Shown here one piece after another: positions 5,430 to 8,032 of a DNA stretch of 8,032 bases. Made by a program: the position numbers and the translations under genes. Source of the stretch: an uncultured Collinsella sp. (GTDB taxonomy: Bacteria; Actinomycetota; Coriobacteriia; Coriobacteriales; Coriobacteriaceae); contig USHS01000050.1 of assembly GCA_900554585.1 (NCBI GenBank), forward strand, positions 1 through 8,032, written 5' to 3'. Each line of letters opens with the position of its first letter. Positions within the stretch are counted from its first letter, which is position 1. The notes beneath the pieces were generated by a model. The model worked only from the letters and a program-made list of their open reading frames with translations, searched no databases and was not told the DNA's origin.

Positions 5430-5462
5430 GTCTGGGAAGTTCTTTTTAGAGGAGGAAATGTA

Positions 5463-7352
5463 ATGAACGGAGTTTTGCTCATGGTTGTGGCCGCGGCGGT
5501 GCTCGCCTGCGGCTATCTGGGCTATGGCCGATGGCTGGCCAACAAGTGGGGCGTTGACAAAGAGGCCCTCACGCCGGCCAAGCGCATGAAGGACGGCAAC
5601 AGCTTTTCGCCCGTCTCCGCCTTCACTGCGTTCTCACACCAGTTCAGCTCGATCTGCGGCGCTGGCCCTGTTACGGGTACGATCGTCGCCATGGCCTTTG
5701 GCTGGCTTCCCGTCGTGCTCTGGGTCCTCGTCGGCGGCATCTTCTTTGGCGCCGTCCACGACTTTGGCGCCCTGTACGCCTCGATGAAGAACAACGGCAA
5801 GTCCCTGGCTCAGCTCATCGAGAAGTACATCGGCAAGACCGGCCGTCGCCTGTTCCTGCTGTTCTGCTGGCTGTTCTGCATCATCGTCATCGCCGCTTTC
5901 ACTGACATGGTCTGCAAGACGTTCATGTTCACCCCGGCCGTTGACGCTTCTGGTGCTGCTACCGGTGCCATCGACTTCACCAAGTCCTATGCCGTCGGCT
6001 GCGCTGGTACCATCTCCATCCTGTTCACCTTCGTCGCTATCGCCTTTGGTTGGGCCCAGAAGAAGTTCAACCTCACCGGCGCTGCCGAGTTCGTCACCGG
6101 CGTGGTCCTCATGGTTCTCATGTTCGCCGTCGGTATGCAGTTCCCGGTCTACCTGGATAAGTTCCAGTGGTTCGCCGTCGTCATGGTCTACCTGGTCTTC
6201 GCTGGCGCTATGCCCATCCAGATGCTCAAGACCCCGCGTGACTACCTCACTTCCATCATGATGATCGTCATGATCGTCTGCGCTGTCCTCGGCATCGTCG
6301 TCCTGGGCGTTAACGGCCAGGCTACTATCACCGCTCCGGTCTTCACCGGCTTCTCCACTGCCTCCGGCATGATGTTCCCGGTCCTGTTCGTCTCCGTCGC
6401 TTGCGGTGCTCTCTCCGGTTTCCACAGCCTCGTTTCTTCCGGCACCTCTTCTAAGCAGGTCGAGAAGGAGCAGGACGCCGTCAAGGTCGGTTATGGCGCC
6501 ATGGTCGTCGAGTCCTTCGTCGGCATCCTTGCCATCATCGTCGCCGGCATCATGTTCTCTGACATGAACACCGCCGGTACCGGCGCCCTTAACGCTGGCG
6601 TCGCTTCCACCCCGTTCCAGATCTTCGCTGCTGGCATCTCCCGCGGTATGCAGGCCTTCGGCGTTGACGGCACGCTCGCTACCGTCTTCATGACCATGAA
6701 CGTTTCCGCTCTGGCCCTGACCTCGCTCGATGCCGTTGCCCGCATCGCTCGCACCTCGTTCTCCGAGTTCTTTGCCCAGACCAACGACGCCCTGGCCATC
6801 GAGTCCAAGGCCGGCTACATGAAGGTCCTCGGCAACCCCTGGTTCGCTACGGTCGTTACCCTGCTTCCTGGCCTCGCCCTCGCCTTTGGTGGCTATGCCA
6901 ACATCTGGCCGCTCTTCGGTGCTTCTAACCAGCTGCTCGGCGGTATGACCATGATCACCCTCGCCGTGTTCTGCAAGTGCACCGGCCGCAAAGGTTGGAT
7001 GCTCTACGTGCCCGTCGCCTTCCTGCTCTGCTGCACCTTCACTTCGCTGGTCCAGAGCGCCATGGGCTGCGTGACCGCCGTCCAGGCCTACGGTTTCTTC
7101 GGCACCATCCCGGCTACCGCCACCACGGCTGCCGTTTCCGTCGCCGCTACCAAGGGCCTGCAGCTCGTCTTCGCCGTCCTGCTGATGGTCCTGGGCCTCA
7201 TCGTTGCCGTCAACTGCCTCAAGGAGTTCTTCGGCAAGGAGGCCGGTTCCATGCCCGACGAGGAGCCCGAGTGGTCCGAGATGGGCAAAGTCGAGTATGG
7301 CCGCGCCGCTGCCGCCGAGGCTCCCGCCGACGCCGAGGCTGCCAAGGCGTAA
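5463..7352 (+). CDS. cstA: CstA-family carbon starvation transporter
   Basis: 629 aa integral membrane protein of the CstA family, whose studied members import pyruvate or peptides when preferred carbon runs out. The family core is clear: SHQFSSICGAGPVTGT at 58-73, GAVHDFG at 96-102, SGTSSKQVEKEQDA at 326-339, LDAVARIAR at 422-430 and WPLFGASNQLLGG at 482-494. Many hydrophobic segments are visible from residue 3 (for example 74-95, 130-147, 183-197, 209-225, 235-252, 264-283, 350-364, 464-476, 563-584), consistent with the many-helix family fold. The C-terminus (about 597-629) is an acidic, Ala-rich cytosolic tail. The ATG at 5463 is chosen because a near-ideal AGAGGAGG ends 7 nt upstream; a longer GTG-started frame would run through the terminator. 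Codon use is strongly biased to GTC, ATC and TTC, suggesting high expression. It is monocistronic: a terminator follows. Substrate in this organism is not known. Confidence 0.93.
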   Translation: MNGVLLMVVAAAVLACGYLGYGRWLANKWGVDKEALTPAKRMKDGNSFSPVSAFTAFSHQFSSICGAGPVTGTIVAMAFGWLPVVLWVLVGGIFFGAVHDFGALYASMKNNGKSLAQLIEKYIGKTGRRLFLLFCWLFCIIVIAAFTDMVCKTFMFTPAVDASGAATGAIDFTKSYAVGCAGTISILFTFVAIAFGWAQKKFNLTGAAEFVTGVVLMVLMFAVGMQFPVYLDKFQWFAVVMVYLVFAGAMPIQMLKTPRDYLTSIMMIVMIVCAVLGIVVLGVNGQATITAPVFTGFSTASGMMFPVLFVSVACGALSGFHSLVSSGTSSKQVEKEQDAVKVGYGAMVVESFVGILAIIVAGIMFSDMNTAGTGALNAGVASTPFQIFAAGISRGMQAFGVDGTLATVFMTMNVSALALTSLDAVARIARTSFSEFFAQTNDALAIESKAGYMKVLGNPWFATVVTLLPGLALAFGGYANIWPLFGASNQLLGGMTMITLAVFCKCTGRKGWMLYVPVAFLLCCTFTSLVQSAMGCVTAVQAYGFFGTIPATATTAAVSVAATKGLQLVFAVLLMVLGLIVAVNCLKEFFGKEAGSMPDEEPEWSEMGKVEYGRAAAAEAPADAEAAKA

Positions 7353-7361
7353 TCGACCTGA

Positions 7362-7430
7362 CGAGTTGAACGTCACATCTATACAACTCGATAAGACCGG
7401 GTCCGCGGCTGCGCGGGCTCGGTCTTTTTT
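7362..7430 (+). terminator. Intrinsic terminator of cstA, preceded by a second stem
   Basis: The terminator stem is AAGACCG (7393-7399) with CGGTCTT (7420-7426). One mismatch separates it from GTCCGCG (7401-7407) paired with CGCGGGC (7412-7418) around a 4-nt loop; the T-run is 7425-7430. Just upstream CGAGTTG (7362-7368) pairs perfectly with CAACTCG (7384-7390), a separate hairpin starting 10 nt after the cstA stop. Confidence 0.93.
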
Positions 7431-7493
7431 CATGCAAAAGCGGGCGATGCCTGAGTGTTCTCGCAGATGTTTTGCGTGGATAAGGGCGCGCGT

Positions 7494-7520
7494 TGTACCA
7501 TATAGACGTATATGTGTACA
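7494..7520. promoter_or_regulatory. Nested palindrome upstream of the right-edge gene
   Basis: TGTAC (7494-7498) and GTACA (7516-7520) enclose CATATA (7499-7504) and TATATG (7509-7514) around GACG. This gives an almost perfect two-part palindrome of 27 bp with one asymmetric base. It ends 15 bp before the GTG start of the next gene, where promoter and operator are expected. No convincing -35/-10 pair was found, so operator function is inferred from symmetry alone. Confidence 0.45.
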
Positions 7521-7535
7521 TATGAAAGGGGCCCC

Positions 7536-8032
7536 GTGGCCAAGACGGTATATTCCGATAACCAAAATAATGTCGACGCCCTGGCTGAGCGTCTGAGCAG
7601 CCAGACGTCGCTTTCTGCCGAGCGCGCCAAGCTAGTTGCCTACGACCTGCTCTGCCGCAAGGCACTCAAGATCAAGTCGAGCGCGCTGGCGCAGATTTTC
7701 CGCTCCGTCGATAAGGAATGCGACACCAAGGCGATGCGCGACGAACTCATCGCGGCAAAGATCGTTACCAAGATCGAGGGCAGCGGCATTAACGGACGTC
7801 CGGCGTTCTATACCATTCATGCCGAGATAAGTGATGCTCAGGAGCAGCTTGCCGAGGCTGTCGAAGAGGCCGTCGAGGACGTTGTCGAGGTGCCCGCTTC
7901 GATGGAAACGGCCCCGCGCGAGCATGTCGATACCGACGAGCTGCTCGATGAGAACGTCGTTCGCGCCTTTACGGCCAAGGCCGGCCGCGGCGGTTTTGGT
8001 GGGGGCGGCAAGCGCGATGCTCAGCGCCGTGC
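7536..8032 (+). CDS. Unrecognised protein, possible winged-helix N-terminus with acidic and Gly-rich tail (partial)
   Basis: The frame is open for 165 codons and runs off the right edge. I do not recognise the family. Residues about 28-94 look like a compact helical domain ending in a beta-hairpin: helices around AERAKLVAYDLLCRKAL, SSALAQIFRSV and TKAMRDELIAAKIV, then TKIEGSGINGRPAFYTI. Helices followed by a 'grp-fy' hairpin resemble a winged-helix nucleic-acid-binding domain, but this is pattern reading only. Residues 100-119 are very acidic (an EEAVEDVVEV run), and 150-158 are glycine-rich (GRGGFGGGG) followed by basic KRDAQRR, like RNA- or DNA-binding tails. The GTG at 7536 is chosen because AAAGGGG lies 4 nt upstream. 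The in-frame ATG at 7512 would add 8 residues, has no ribosome binding site and overlaps the palindrome. It is the first gene after the cstA terminator, so likely its own unit. Confidence 0.75.
   Translation, partial: MAKTVYSDNQNNVDALAERLSSQTSLSAERAKLVAYDLLCRKALKIKSSALAQIFRSVDKECDTKAMRDELIAAKIVTKIEGSGINGRPAFYTIHAEISDAQEQLAEAVEEAVEDVVEVPASMETAPREHVDTDELLDENVVRAFTAKAGRGGFGGGGKRDAQRR

Larger units (their letters stand above)
5228..5430 (+). promoter_or_regulatory. cstA 5' leader with alternative hairpins ending in a terminator
   Basis: Between the predicted start of transcription and cstA lies a structured leader ending in an intrinsic terminator, the usual layout of an attenuator or riboswitch. 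Near its start GATGTGAAC (5240-5248) pairs perfectly with GTTCACATC (5260-5268). Later segments have two partners each. CATCAG (5302-5307) can pair with CTGATG (5334-5339) or, as CATCAGC, with GCTGATG (5379-5385). GCTAGCCCG (5356-5364) pairs with CGGGTTAGC (5340-5348), while its overlapping segment GCCCGT (5360-5365) pairs with ACGGGC (5372-5377). The two sets exclude each other. I see no strong antiterminator against the final stem, so a separate small RNA of about 200 nt is the main alternative. No known riboswitch core motif was recognised. Confidence 0.5.

Noticed and set aside
5458..5463. A start-stop pair (ATG directly followed by TAA) overlapping the cstA start
   Set aside because: The ATG lies only 2 nt from the ribosome binding site, too close for initiation; it is probably a by-product of the AAATGTAATG sequence.
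5634..7565. Long open frame on the minus strand opposite cstA (643 codons)
   Set aside because: It is rich in Asp, Glu, Gly and His as expected for the reverse of a hydrophobic gene and crosses the cstA terminator; an antisense shadow.
1..8032. CRISPR array, tRNA, rRNA or transposase
   Set aside because: No regularly spaced repeats, no tRNA-like cloverleaf or rRNA sequence and no transposase motif were seen on either strand.

Overview
The window looks like chromosomal DNA from a high-GC gut actinobacterium of the class Coriobacteriia, most likely Collinsella or a close relative. This is inferred from protein style, codon use (GTC, ATC, GAG, AAG), GC-rich genes beside AT-rich control regions, and strong AGGAGG-type ribosome binding sites. 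No rRNA or tRNA is present to settle it.

Left part (1-4553), all on the minus strand, reading from right to left. ptsH (HPr) is followed by a terminator-like stem and ptsI (Enzyme I), then a 1-phosphofructokinase-like PfkB kinase and an intrinsic terminator. A second, paralogous PfkB kinase of the same length (310 aa) follows with its own terminator, then the first 33 codons of a CCA-adding tRNA nucleotidyltransferase that runs off the left edge. The pts and kinase genes form a sugar-uptake block. Enzyme I and HPr pass phosphate from PEP to sugar permeases, and the kinases probably turn fructose-1-phosphate into fructose-1,6-bisphosphate. No sugar-specific Enzyme II lies in the window. The ptsI frame is cut by one in-frame TAG at codon 289 although every catalytic residue on both sides is intact. 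TAG is the normal stop of ptsH and of one kinase here, so general TAG recoding is unlikely.

Middle (4554-5462), a 0.9-kb divergent intergenic region between ptsH (minus) and cstA (plus) with no ordinary gene but much structure. It holds two copies of an 82-83-bp element in inverted orientation, each with a central hairpin whose arms differ by a compensatory base-pair change. Between them lies a cluster of TATCTG-type motifs. To the right is a promoter (TTGACT-17-CATACT) carrying a palindrome. After it comes a leader of about 235 nt with a 9-bp stem, a 22-codon Ile/Val-rich mini-ORF, mutually exclusive hairpins and a strong intrinsic terminator just before the cstA ribosome binding site. This looks like an attenuation-type leader, or a separate terminated small RNA. 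I recognise no named riboswitch class.

Right part (5463-8032), plus strand: cstA, a CstA-family (pyruvate/peptide) transporter of 629 aa, then a strong terminator, a nested palindrome, and the start of an unrecognised gene for a small-domain protein with a possible winged-helix N-terminus, an acidic linker and a glycine-rich stretch, cut by the right edge. PTS sugar uptake and CstA carbon-starvation uptake thus face away from one control region and may be oppositely regulated by carbon supply. That link is inference.
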